Origin: Fidelibacterota bacterium
GTDB lineage: Bacteria; Marinisomatota; Marinisomatia; SCGC-AAA003-L08; GCA-002719095
NCBI GenBank assembly: GCA_002705575.1
Contig: PAHI01000067.1
Span: 1-7,506 of the forward strand
DNA: 7,506 nt
Direction of reading: 5' to 3'
Shown here: positions 1 through 5,427 of the stretch, piece after piece
Position numbering within the stretch: the first letter of the stretch is position 1
How the letters are laid out: the number at the start of each line of letters is the position of its first letter
The notes under the pieces: generated by a model
Databases searched by the model: none
What the model was told of the DNA's origin: nothing
What the model saw: only the letters and a program-made list of their open reading frames with translations
Program-made: the position numbers and the translations under genes

Positions 1-111
1 ATTAATATTAATGGTCAATTTCAAGGCAGTTTATCCAACTTTACTCCTGGTAAAGGATATTGGTTTAAATCTGAATCTTCTTTTTGTTTTAACTATACCT
101 GCTCCGAATAA
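1..111 (+). CDS. C-terminal end of a GKGYW-module surface protein (partial)
   Basis: Frame 1 is open from the first base and ends at TAA 109-111, giving the last 36 residues of a protein whose start lies outside the window. The visible part reads [19 protein letters not shown] and then a short Cys-containing tail ending TCSE. The same pattern (GSLS, three residues, PGKGYW) occurs in the large - strand protein of this window near 6155-6115, so this is probably the end of a related extracellular protein. Unlike that protein, it ends soon after the module and shows no sorting domain at its C-terminus. Its stop overlaps the next gene's ATG by one base. Function unknown; surface localisation is inferred from the module alone. 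Confidence 0.7.
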   Translation: MNINGQFQGSLSNFTPGKGYWFKSESSFCFNYTCSE

Positions 112-146
112 TGAATAAACTCTTTCCCATAGTATTGGCTTTATTA
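104..146 (+). repeat. Direct repeat, copy 1 (43 nt)
   Basis: This copy spans the last Glu codon and stop of the partial upstream gene and the first 12 codons of the lipoprotein gene. It matches 1039-1078 exactly except for three extra bases after CTCTTTCCCAT (an AGT/GTA triplet, by alignment choice). The ATG-to-ATG spacing between copies is 935 bp. The triplet difference keeps both reading frames. Bases flanking the repeat on either side do not match between copies. Confidence 0.95.
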
Positions 147-1046
147 TTCTTTAGTTGTGATGAAGATAATCCTGTAGTATCAGACACAACTGCACCTACA
201 GTTACTATAACATATCCAGCTAATGACGCTACATTATCTGCTCAAACAACGATATTAGTTAATATAGTTGATGATAGTGACATAGCTTCAGTTGTTTTCT
301 TGGTTAATGGTAGTGAAGTATTTACAGATATAGAATTTCCTTATGAATATAGTTGGGATGTATGTGCCTTGACTGAAGAAAATGCTACTATACTTGTTAA
401 TGCAGCTGATTCAGCTGGTAATGTAGGAGTATCACAATTACTTGCTTATTCAGTTATATGTGGTGGAGATAATTCTGTAGCTCAAAACGTATATGGGTGT
501 ACAGATAATACTGCCTGCAACTTTAACCCTGATGCTACAATTTTCGATAATTCCTGTTTCTATGCATTAGATTGGGAAGATGAATGCGGTGTCTGTGATT
601 TAGTTCCAAGTAATGATAATAGTATCTGTACTGATTTTTTTTCCATCCTTATTACAGATGAAACCGCAAATAATTTAGGCTACGAAGGAAATCCACAAAA
701 CTATTCAAATTGCAATAGTATATTCTGTGAATCTAACCGTTCAGGGGATTTTCCAAATATTCCTGATTGCATGACAATAGGCTCAGTATATCCAAACCCA
801 GGAGGACCAACTTTAAATATCGAAATCGCAGTAACAAATAACAGCTACATCTTTTTATATATAATAGATTCCGATTTTAATACGGTAAAAATCTTAAATC
901 AGCAAGCCTTACCTTCAGGTTATTATTCATATACTTGGAATGGAACGAATCAAGATGGCTCAGTATTAGAATCTGGATACTATAGAGCAGTTTTAAGCAA
1001 TAATATTTCTGAGTGTTACCATAACATCAAATTGCAAGCCGAATAA
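111..1046 (+). CDS. Surface lipoprotein with Ig-like domain, YGCTD Cys module and FlgD/T9SS-like C-terminus
   Basis: A 311-residue protein. Residues 1-16 form a lipoprotein signal: MNK, a hydrophobic stretch, then LLFFSC with the probable lipidated Cys16. This is followed by acidic DED, resembling the acidic surface-export signal of Bacteroidota lipoproteins. Residues ~28-115 look like a bacterial Ig domain ([16 protein letters not shown] start, [14 protein letters not shown], later ADSAGNVG). Residues 128-162 carry the Cys module [15 protein letters not shown]...DNSC...DECGVC. Residues ~222-297 resemble a FlgD-like/T9SS type A C-terminal fold (VYPNPGGP, then [13 protein letters not shown] and ESGYYRAVL), but the final KxxxK-like strand is atypical ([10 protein letters not shown]). 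There is no Shine-Dalgarno; the ATG overlaps the upstream stop as TAATG, suggesting coupled translation. Its first 40-odd bases are repeated just after the gene. The exact role is unknown; an outer-surface adhesin or structural protein is likely. Confidence 0.85.
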   Translation: MNKLFPIVLALLFFSCDEDNPVVSDTTAPTVTITYPANDATLSAQTTILVNIVDDSDIASVVFLVNGSEVFTDIEFPYEYSWDVCALTEENATILVNAADSAGNVGVSQLLAYSVICGGDNSVAQNVYGCTDNTACNFNPDATIFDNSCFYALDWEDECGVCDLVPSNDNSICTDFFSILITDETANNLGYEGNPQNYSNCNSIFCESNRSGDFPNIPDCMTIGSVYPNPGGPTLNIEIAVTNNSYIFLYIIDSDFNTVKILNQQALPSGYYSYTWNGTNQDGSVLESGYYRAVLSNNISECYHNIKLQAE

Positions 1047-1078
1047 TGAATAAACTCTTTCCCATATTGGCTTTATTA
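1039..1078 (+). repeat. Direct repeat, copy 2 (40 nt)
   Basis: This is the second copy of the 104-146 repeat, lacking one triplet. It spans the last Glu codon and stop of the lipoprotein gene and the first 11 codons of the DUF6787-like gene. Those codons therefore read [11 protein letters not shown], against [12 protein letters not shown] at the lipoprotein start. The pair brackets the lipoprotein gene precisely. Homologous recombination between the copies would remove that gene and keep the stop/start junction intact. Duplication followed by loss, insertion, or an assembly join at a repeat could each explain it. Confidence 0.95.
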
Positions 1079-1354
1079 AATAAGATAAAGATAAAATGGA
1101 AAATAAAATCAAACTTTCAATTACTAATTATTTTATTAGTATTTGGCGTTACAGGTTCAACTGCAACATGGATATCTAAACCAATTTTAGATTTTACCGG
1201 AGTTACTCAAGCAACTATTTGTAGTTGGGTATATTGGCCCATACGAATTATAATTATTTTTCCATTATACCAAATATTACTTTTAATTTTTGGAGCTCTT
1301 TTTGGTCAATATAATTTTTTTAAAAATTTTACTAAAAAAATGTTTATCAGATGA
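1046..1354 (+). CDS. Small DUF6787-like membrane protein with lipoprotein-derived N-terminus
   Basis: A 102-residue protein with two predicted membrane segments (about 24-42 and 64-86), joined by a loop containing SKPILDFTGV. The ending FGQYNFFKNFTKK (86-98) and the Lys-rich start (KIKIKWKIKSNFQ) fit my memory of DUF6787 proteins of Bacteroidota, which are small inner-membrane proteins of unknown function. This family call comes from pattern memory and needs an HMM check. Residues 1-11 ([11 protein letters not shown]) are not typical of that family. They are encoded by copy 2 of the direct repeat and match the lipoprotein's signal peptide, so the native start was probably near codon 11-12. 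No in-frame ATG lies at that point now. The ATG overlaps the lipoprotein stop (TAATG), and there is no Shine-Dalgarno. Confidence 0.75.
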   Translation: MNKLFPILALLNKIKIKWKIKSNFQLLIILLVFGVTGSTATWISKPILDFTGVTQATICSWVYWPIRIIIIFPLYQILLLIFGALFGQYNFFKNFTKKMFIR

Positions 1355-1413
1355 CAATGCAGATAAAACTACACATCAACTTCTCTAATTTATTAAAGGT
1401 ATCTAACAAATAA
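1351..1413 (+). CDS. Possible 20-codon coupled mini-ORF
   Basis: ATG at 1351 overlaps the preceding stop as ATGA, and the ORF ends at TAA 1411-1413, which overlaps the next ATG as TAATG. It encodes MTMQIKLHINFSNLLKVSNK, with no recognisable domain. Overlaps at both ends fit the pattern of the neighbouring genes. An ORF this short in AT-rich DNA can arise by chance, or it may be the lost tail of the DUF6787-like gene after a frameshift in the seven-A run at 1334-1340. Weakly supported. Confidence 0.25.
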   Translation: MTMQIKLHINFSNLLKVSNK

Positions 1414-1577
1414 TGAGCAAATTTTTTATTATAATAATTTTCTTATTTATAACCAATCTATGTTATTCTATTTTGTTTGGAGTACAAAAATGGAATCTCA
1501 TATTATTTCTTATTATAACCTTAGCAATATGGCACCTTGTTGGAATTTTTTTATTTAGATATAAAAAAGGGAAGTAA
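1413..1577 (+). CDS. Small protein with two membrane segments (54 residues), unknown function
   Basis: ATG 1413 to TAA 1575-1577 encodes 54 residues. There are two hydrophobic stretches, about 4-22 (FFIIIIFLFITNLCYSILF) and 28-48 (NLILFLIITLAIWHLVGIF), joined by GVQKW and ending in a basic tail RYKKGK. This looks like a small two-helix inner-membrane protein with a positive C-terminal end. Its start overlaps a stop (TAATG). A weak AAAGG lies at 1395-1399, about 13 nt upstream. I recognise no family. Its place at the end of a packed gene run and its well-formed helix-loop-helix layout favour a real gene, but composition alone could produce hydrophobic ORFs in such T-rich DNA. Confidence 0.5.
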   Translation: MSKFFIIIIFLFITNLCYSILFGVQKWNLILFLIITLAIWHLVGIFLFRYKKGK

Positions 1578-1601
1578 GAAACTTTAAAAACTGTATTTAA
1601 T

Positions 1602-1631
1602 AAAATTATTTTTAAAAATTATAATAATTTT
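1602..1631 (+). terminator. Possible weak AT-only hairpin after the first gene run
   Basis: AAAATTATT at 1602-1610 and AATAATTTT at 1623-1631 are perfect 9-bp inverted repeats with a 12-nt loop, 24 nt past the last stop of the upstream run. The stem has no G:C pair and no clean T-tract follows, so it would be a weak terminator. In DNA this AT-rich it may be chance. The rest of 1578-1712 holds no gene and no convincing sigma-70 or Bacteroidota-type promoter that I can defend, although the ABC operon promoter must lie here unless transcription reads through. Confidence 0.25.
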
Positions 1632-1701
1632 GTTGCATTTAAGCCTATTTAATACATTAAATTATTCTTCTATTTTGAGATATTAATTTTTAATTTAAAA
1701 T

Positions 1702-1705
1702 AAGG
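1702..1705 (+). promoter_or_regulatory. Ribosome binding site supporting the TTG start at 1713
   Basis: AAGG lies 7 nt before the TTG codon at 1713-1715. It is the only Shine-Dalgarno-like sequence near the expected N-terminus of the ABC ATPase. The next residues after TTG (IKINKLSKNYG) match where this family normally begins, so the TTG is preferred over any downstream ATG. Confidence 0.5.
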
Positions 1706-1712
1706 TTATAAC

Positions 1713-2648
1713 TTGATTAAGATTAACAAATTATCTAAAAACTATGGTGACTTTAAGGCTGTTAAGTCAATTTCATTTGAAATAAACAAAGGTGAAATTG
1801 TAGGATTCTTAGGATCTAATGGTGCAGGGAAATCTACAACACTTAAAATGATTACAGGCTTCCTAACTCCTACTAGTGGTAACATACATGTTAATGGATT
1901 AAACATAAAAGATAGCGTGCTTGATATACAAAAAGATATCGGATACCTACCTGAGTTAAATCCTCTTTATACTGAAATGAAGGTCTATGACCTTCTTGAA
2001 TTCACTGCTAATATCAGAAGAATATCTGGCCCAAGCTTTAAAAAAGCTCTAACCAAAGTCTCAGATCAATGCGGACTCAATGATGTTATGCATAAATTAG
2101 TATCAGAATGCTCTAAAGGCTACAAACAACGAATTGGGCTTGCTTGCTCTATGATTCATGACCCATCTATACTAATTCTTGATGAACCTGTAACTGGCCT
2201 TGACCCAAATCAAATCATAGAGATTAGACAATTAATTAAAAATCTAGGAAAAGAAAAGCTTGTATTAATGTCAAGCCATATTCTACAAGAGATACAGGCA
2301 ACAGTTGATCGTATTATTATTATCAACAAAGGTGAAATAGTTGCCGATGGATCAAACGATGAGCTATTAAACCAATTTAAGGGCAAATCATCCTTAAAAA
2401 TTGAGACTTCAGGTTCTACAAAAAAAGACTTAACATCAATGTGCAAAGAACTCAACCTAGATGTTAAAAATATTGAGAAAAAAGGCAAAAAACATATATC
2501 TACTATAGATTTTAATAAGTCAAAAGATCCTAGAGAACAGATATTTTCTTATGCTGTTAAATCAAAGTGGATTATAACTGAAATGACCCCTCAATCAGCA
2601 GGATTAGAATCTATATTCAGGACATTAACCACAGGAAATCATGAATAA
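1713..2648 (+). CDS. gldA: ABC transporter ATPase, GldA/ABC-2 type
   Basis: A 311-residue cytoplasmic ATPase expected to drive the permease encoded next. Walker A is GSNGAGKST (34-42). The Q-loop region is YLPELNPLY (78-86), with Glu in the usual Gln place as in many ABC-2 ATPases. The signature is CSKGYKQR (133-140), where family members usually have LSKGYKQR. Walker B is ILILDEP (153-159), followed by the D-loop GLDP (162-165) and the H-loop SSH189. A C-terminal domain from about 220 ends with the usual SAGLESIFRTLT. Length is normal for the family. The start is TTG with AAGG upstream. The stop overlaps the permease start by 8 nt. GldA homologues pair with GldF and GldG in Flavobacterium gliding loci, but related operons occur in organisms not known to glide, so the substrate is not established. 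The gene name denotes family membership. Confidence 0.9.
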   Translation: MIKINKLSKNYGDFKAVKSISFEINKGEIVGFLGSNGAGKSTTLKMITGFLTPTSGNIHVNGLNIKDSVLDIQKDIGYLPELNPLYTEMKVYDLLEFTANIRRISGPSFKKALTKVSDQCGLNDVMHKLVSECSKGYKQRIGLACSMIHDPSILILDEPVTGLDPNQIIEIRQLIKNLGKEKLVLMSSHILQEIQATVDRIIIINKGEIVADGSNDELLNQFKGKSSLKIETSGSTKKDLTSMCKELNLDVKNIEKKGKKHISTIDFNKSKDPREQIFSYAVKSKWIITEMTPQSAGLESIFRTLTTGNHE

Positions 2649-3354
2649 TACTAAAATTATTTTCATAAAAGAATTACGCTCTTATTTTAATAGCCCTATG
2701 GCGTACATATTTCTTATTGTTTTCGCTGTAACAAACGGTTATTTTTTTACAAATACTTTCTTTTTATTTAATCAGTCTGATATGAGAGCTTTATTTGGTA
2801 TAGTTCCTTTAATATATCTCTTTTTTATACCTGCTATAACAATGAGCTTAATAGCTAAAGAAAAGAATTCTGGCACTATGGAAGTAATATCTACTATGCC
2901 TATTAAAGATATAGAATTTATATTAGGTAAATTTTTTGCCGCTTTAACTCTTATATGTGTAGGCCTAATTATTACATTCGTACACTTGTTTACATTGATG
3001 AATGTAGGAACAAATATCGATTTTGGCTCAGTTTTTACTGGCTATCTAGGTATTTTACTATTAGGTGCAGTTTATGCATCAATCGGAACTTTTGCAAGTA
3101 GCATTACTGATAATCAGGTGATATCATTTATAATCTCTGTATTTATTGTTCTTATATTTTTCTTAATGGATAAAGTGATATTTTTTATGCCATCCTACAT
3201 TCAAGGTCTTATTCAATATATAAGCGTTGAATTTCATTTATCTAATATGTCTAGAGGTGTTATTGATACAAGAAATCTTATATACTTTATTTCTTTAATC
3301 ACATTCTTTTTATTTATGACTACAAGAGTACTTGAAATGAGGAAATGGAAATAA
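2641..3354 (+). CDS. gldF: ABC-2 type permease, GldF-like
   Basis: A 237-residue inner-membrane protein with about six membrane helices (roughly 20-40, 52-72, 98-119, 131-152, 160-176, 212-230). The N-terminus IIFIKELRSYFNSPMAYIF is the typical start of GldF-like ABC-2 permeases. The cytoplasmic coupling segment LIAKEKNSGTMEVISTMPI (70-88) is the conserved part that contacts the ATPase. The size agrees with single-domain GldF proteins. The ATG lies inside the last codons of the ATPase gene (8-nt overlap), with AGGAAA at 2633-2638 just upstream. The next gene follows after 1 nt. It should form the channel subunit of the complex with the ATPase. Substrate unknown. Confidence 0.88.
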   Translation: MNNTKIIFIKELRSYFNSPMAYIFLIVFAVTNGYFFTNTFFLFNQSDMRALFGIVPLIYLFFIPAITMSLIAKEKNSGTMEVISTMPIKDIEFILGKFFAALTLICVGLIITFVHLFTLMNVGTNIDFGSVFTGYLGILLLGAVYASIGTFASSITDNQVISFIISVFIVLIFFLMDKVIFFMPSYIQGLIQYISVEFHLSNMSRGVIDTRNLIYFISLITFFLFMTTRVLEMRKWK

Positions 3355-3355
3355 T

Positions 3356-4870
3356 ATGAAAGTCGATAATAAAAAATCTTTTTTAGCGTATACAGCCATA
3401 CTAGTTTCATCTCTAGTACTTATAAACCTTATATCAAGAAACGTTTTTAAACGATTTGATTTAACTGATACTCAAATGTATTCATTGTCATCATCTAGTC
3501 AATCATTAATTAGCAAAATTGATGATTTAATGACAATTAAAGTATATTTCTCAAATGATCTACCTGGAAACTATGCAAACAATAGAAGGTATCTTCAAGA
3601 TATACTAGAAGAATATGTTGCCTACTCAAAAGGCAACCTTCGATTTGAATTTATGGACCCCAGCTCTGATGAAAATATGCAACTAACTGCCCAACAAGCT
3701 GGAATACAGCCTGTACAATTACAGGTAATTGAAAACGATAAAGTTGAAGTTAAGCGAGTTTATATGGGCTTAAGCATTTTATATCAAGATAATAAAGAGA
3801 TTATTCCTGTTATACAAAACACTTCTGGCCTCGAGTACAATATTACGACAAAGATTAAAAAACTAGTCAATACAGATAAACAAACAATTGCAATAGCATC
3901 TTCATCTTTACAGACACCTCAAAATGAATCGGTAACACCTATTTTAAGAGAAAGATATGCTCTGCAAAACATAAAGCTTGAAGAAGCTATAGATCCTTCT
4001 ATTTCCACCCTATTAATTAATGGCTTAGAAGATTCCCTAAATAGCAATGAGTATCAAAATCTTAAAAATTATATAGATAATGGTGGAAATCTTTTAATCG
4101 GTCAAAGTAGAATATCTGTTGATATACAAACACAAGAAGCTAAGCCAGTAAACTCTAATATCTTCTCATTGCTAGAAAAGTATGGAATAAATATTGAACA
4201 GAATCTTGTTTTGGATAAAACATGCGGAAAGGTAAATGTACAGCAAAATATGGGAATTTTTAGAATGGCAGTCCCTATGGATTATCCCTTTATTCCTATT
4301 ATAAAGAACTTTAATAGTAACGAAGTAATTGTTAGCGGAATAGAGCAACACCAAGTTTTATTTCCAAGTGAAATCAGTATTGACACCTTGGTTTCATCTA
4401 ATACTACATTATTTCCACTATTAACATCTTCTAATAGATCAACAACAATGTCTGGTTCTTACAATTTAAACCCTGATCCAAAAGCTAATCCTTACTTTTC
4501 TCAATTGAATGAATCTGGAAAAATTATAGCTGTAAGATCAGAGATAAATAACCCTACAAATGATTTGTCTAACAACATAATTCTTATATCAGACTCAAAA
4601 TTTATATCTGACAATGGATCTGGCGGTATAGCTGAGAATCATATATTTTTACTTAATGCAATTGACTATTTAATGGGAGACCGCGAATTAATATCTCTTA
4701 GATCTCGAGAGATAACAACCAGACCGTTACAAGAATTAGAAAATGGGACAAAATCTACATGGAAGTGGATAAATATGATTGTTCCTTCTATTATTATATT
4801 ATCTTTTGGCTTTTTAAGATTTAGAAGAGAAAAGAACAGATCGAAACAATTAGAGGATATTTATGCCTAA
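3356..4870 (+). CDS. gldG: GldG-like ABC auxiliary protein
   Basis: A 504-residue protein with one membrane helix at each end (about 9-26 and 471-489) and a large domain between that should lie outside the inner membrane. After helix 1 comes the family hallmark FDLTDTQMYSLS (34-45), then the KVYFSNDLP (62-70) and NRRYLQDILEEY (76-87) segments of the GldG N-terminal domain. The second half matches the ABC auxiliary domain: a Rossmann-like core with LLING (219-223) and YIDNGGNLLIG (239-249). Near the end are ISDSKFISDN (411-420) and FLLNAIDYLMGDRELISLRSRE (431-452), followed by the C-terminal helix and a basic cytoplasmic tail. The segment IAIASSS (178-184) is where relatives often have a Gly-His-rich loop, which is absent here. 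It starts 1 nt after the permease stop and overlaps the next gene by 8 nt. It likely completes the ABC complex; no enzymatic role is evident. Confidence 0.88.
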   Translation: MKVDNKKSFLAYTAILVSSLVLINLISRNVFKRFDLTDTQMYSLSSSSQSLISKIDDLMTIKVYFSNDLPGNYANNRRYLQDILEEYVAYSKGNLRFEFMDPSSDENMQLTAQQAGIQPVQLQVIENDKVEVKRVYMGLSILYQDNKEIIPVIQNTSGLEYNITTKIKKLVNTDKQTIAIASSSLQTPQNESVTPILRERYALQNIKLEEAIDPSISTLLINGLEDSLNSNEYQNLKNYIDNGGNLLIGQSRISVDIQTQEAKPVNSNIFSLLEKYGINIEQNLVLDKTCGKVNVQQNMGIFRMAVPMDYPFIPIIKNFNSNEVIVSGIEQHQVLFPSEISIDTLVSSNTTLFPLLTSSNRSTTMSGSYNLNPDPKANPYFSQLNESGKIIAVRSEINNPTNDLSNNIILISDSKFISDNGSGGIAENHIFLLNAIDYLMGDRELISLRSREITTRPLQELENGTKSTWKWINMIVPSIIILSFGFLRFRREKNRSKQLEDIYA

Positions 4871-5423
4871 AAACCTTAAAATAGCTTTAATCTTTTTAAT
4901 TGCTTTAATATCAATTTACTTTTTTAGCCAAAACAGTCAAAATCAATACACTTCAAAAGAAACATCATTACTAAACATAGATTCTAACCAGATATATTCG
5001 TTTACGATCACAAACCCTGTTGATCAAATAACCATATCAAGAATTGACTCAACCTGGGAAATACTTAATAACGATACTCTTACCATAAACCAAAATGCTA
5101 TTGATTCTTTTTTAGACAAAGTTATAAATGTTAAAAAAAGCACTCTAATATCTAAAAATAAAGAAAAATGGAACATCTATTCGATAGATGATAGTAGTGC
5201 TACTTATTTATCAATTCTAAATGATAAAGAACAGGAAATAGCTGGCTTTTATTTAGGTAGATCAAAAACAAACTACGCTAATAATTACATAAGAACTAAT
5301 AACAGCAATAATGTATATTTAACATCTGAGAATATATTTTATTATGTAACACCTATTGCTAACTACTGGGGTACGAAACCTATATCATCTACACCTAATA
5401 CAGAAGACTTACAAAGCGAATAG
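4863..5423 (+). CDS. Short DUF4340 domain protein, ABC-operon partner
   Basis: A 186-residue protein with an N-terminal membrane helix (about 5-21, LKIALIFLIALISIYFF) and a soluble domain outside the membrane. Features fitting DUF4340 are ITISRIDSTWEI (56-67), a helix with the NQNAIDSFLDKVIN stretch (76-89), W103NIYSIDD, AGFYLGRS (127-134), and YIRTNNSNNVYLTSENI (142-158). DUF4340 genes commonly follow GldG-like genes, which agrees with the order here. Many family members are 300 residues or longer with duplicated domains, so this is a short single-unit version. The ATG lies 8 nt inside the end of the upstream gene, with AGAGGA at 4852-4857 spaced 5 nt away. The function is unknown; a structural partner of the ABC complex is inferred from the operon. 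Confidence 0.8.
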   Translation: MPKNLKIALIFLIALISIYFFSQNSQNQYTSKETSLLNIDSNQIYSFTITNPVDQITISRIDSTWEILNNDTLTINQNAIDSFLDKVINVKKSTLISKNKEKWNIYSIDDSSATYLSILNDKEQEIAGFYLGRSKTNYANNYIRTNNSNNVYLTSENIFYYVTPIANYWGTKPISSTPNTEDLQSE

Positions 5424-5427
5424 CTAG

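Noticed and set aside
1633..1661. Sigma-70-like promoter with TTGCAT at 1633-1638 upstream of the ABC operon
   Set aside because: No good -10 box occurs at 16-18 nt spacing (CATTAA, ATTAAA or TTAAAT only), and the Bacteroidota-type TAnnTTTG element near 1671 is one base short with no matching -33 box.
2210..2488. 92-codon - strand ORF opposite the ABC ATPase gene
   Set aside because: It lies fully inside a well-supported ATPase gene on the other strand and shows no recognisable domain; a chance antisense frame.
4172..4354. 60-codon - strand ORF inside the GldG-like gene
   Set aside because: Fully antisense to a conserved coding region, with no plausible start context or domain.
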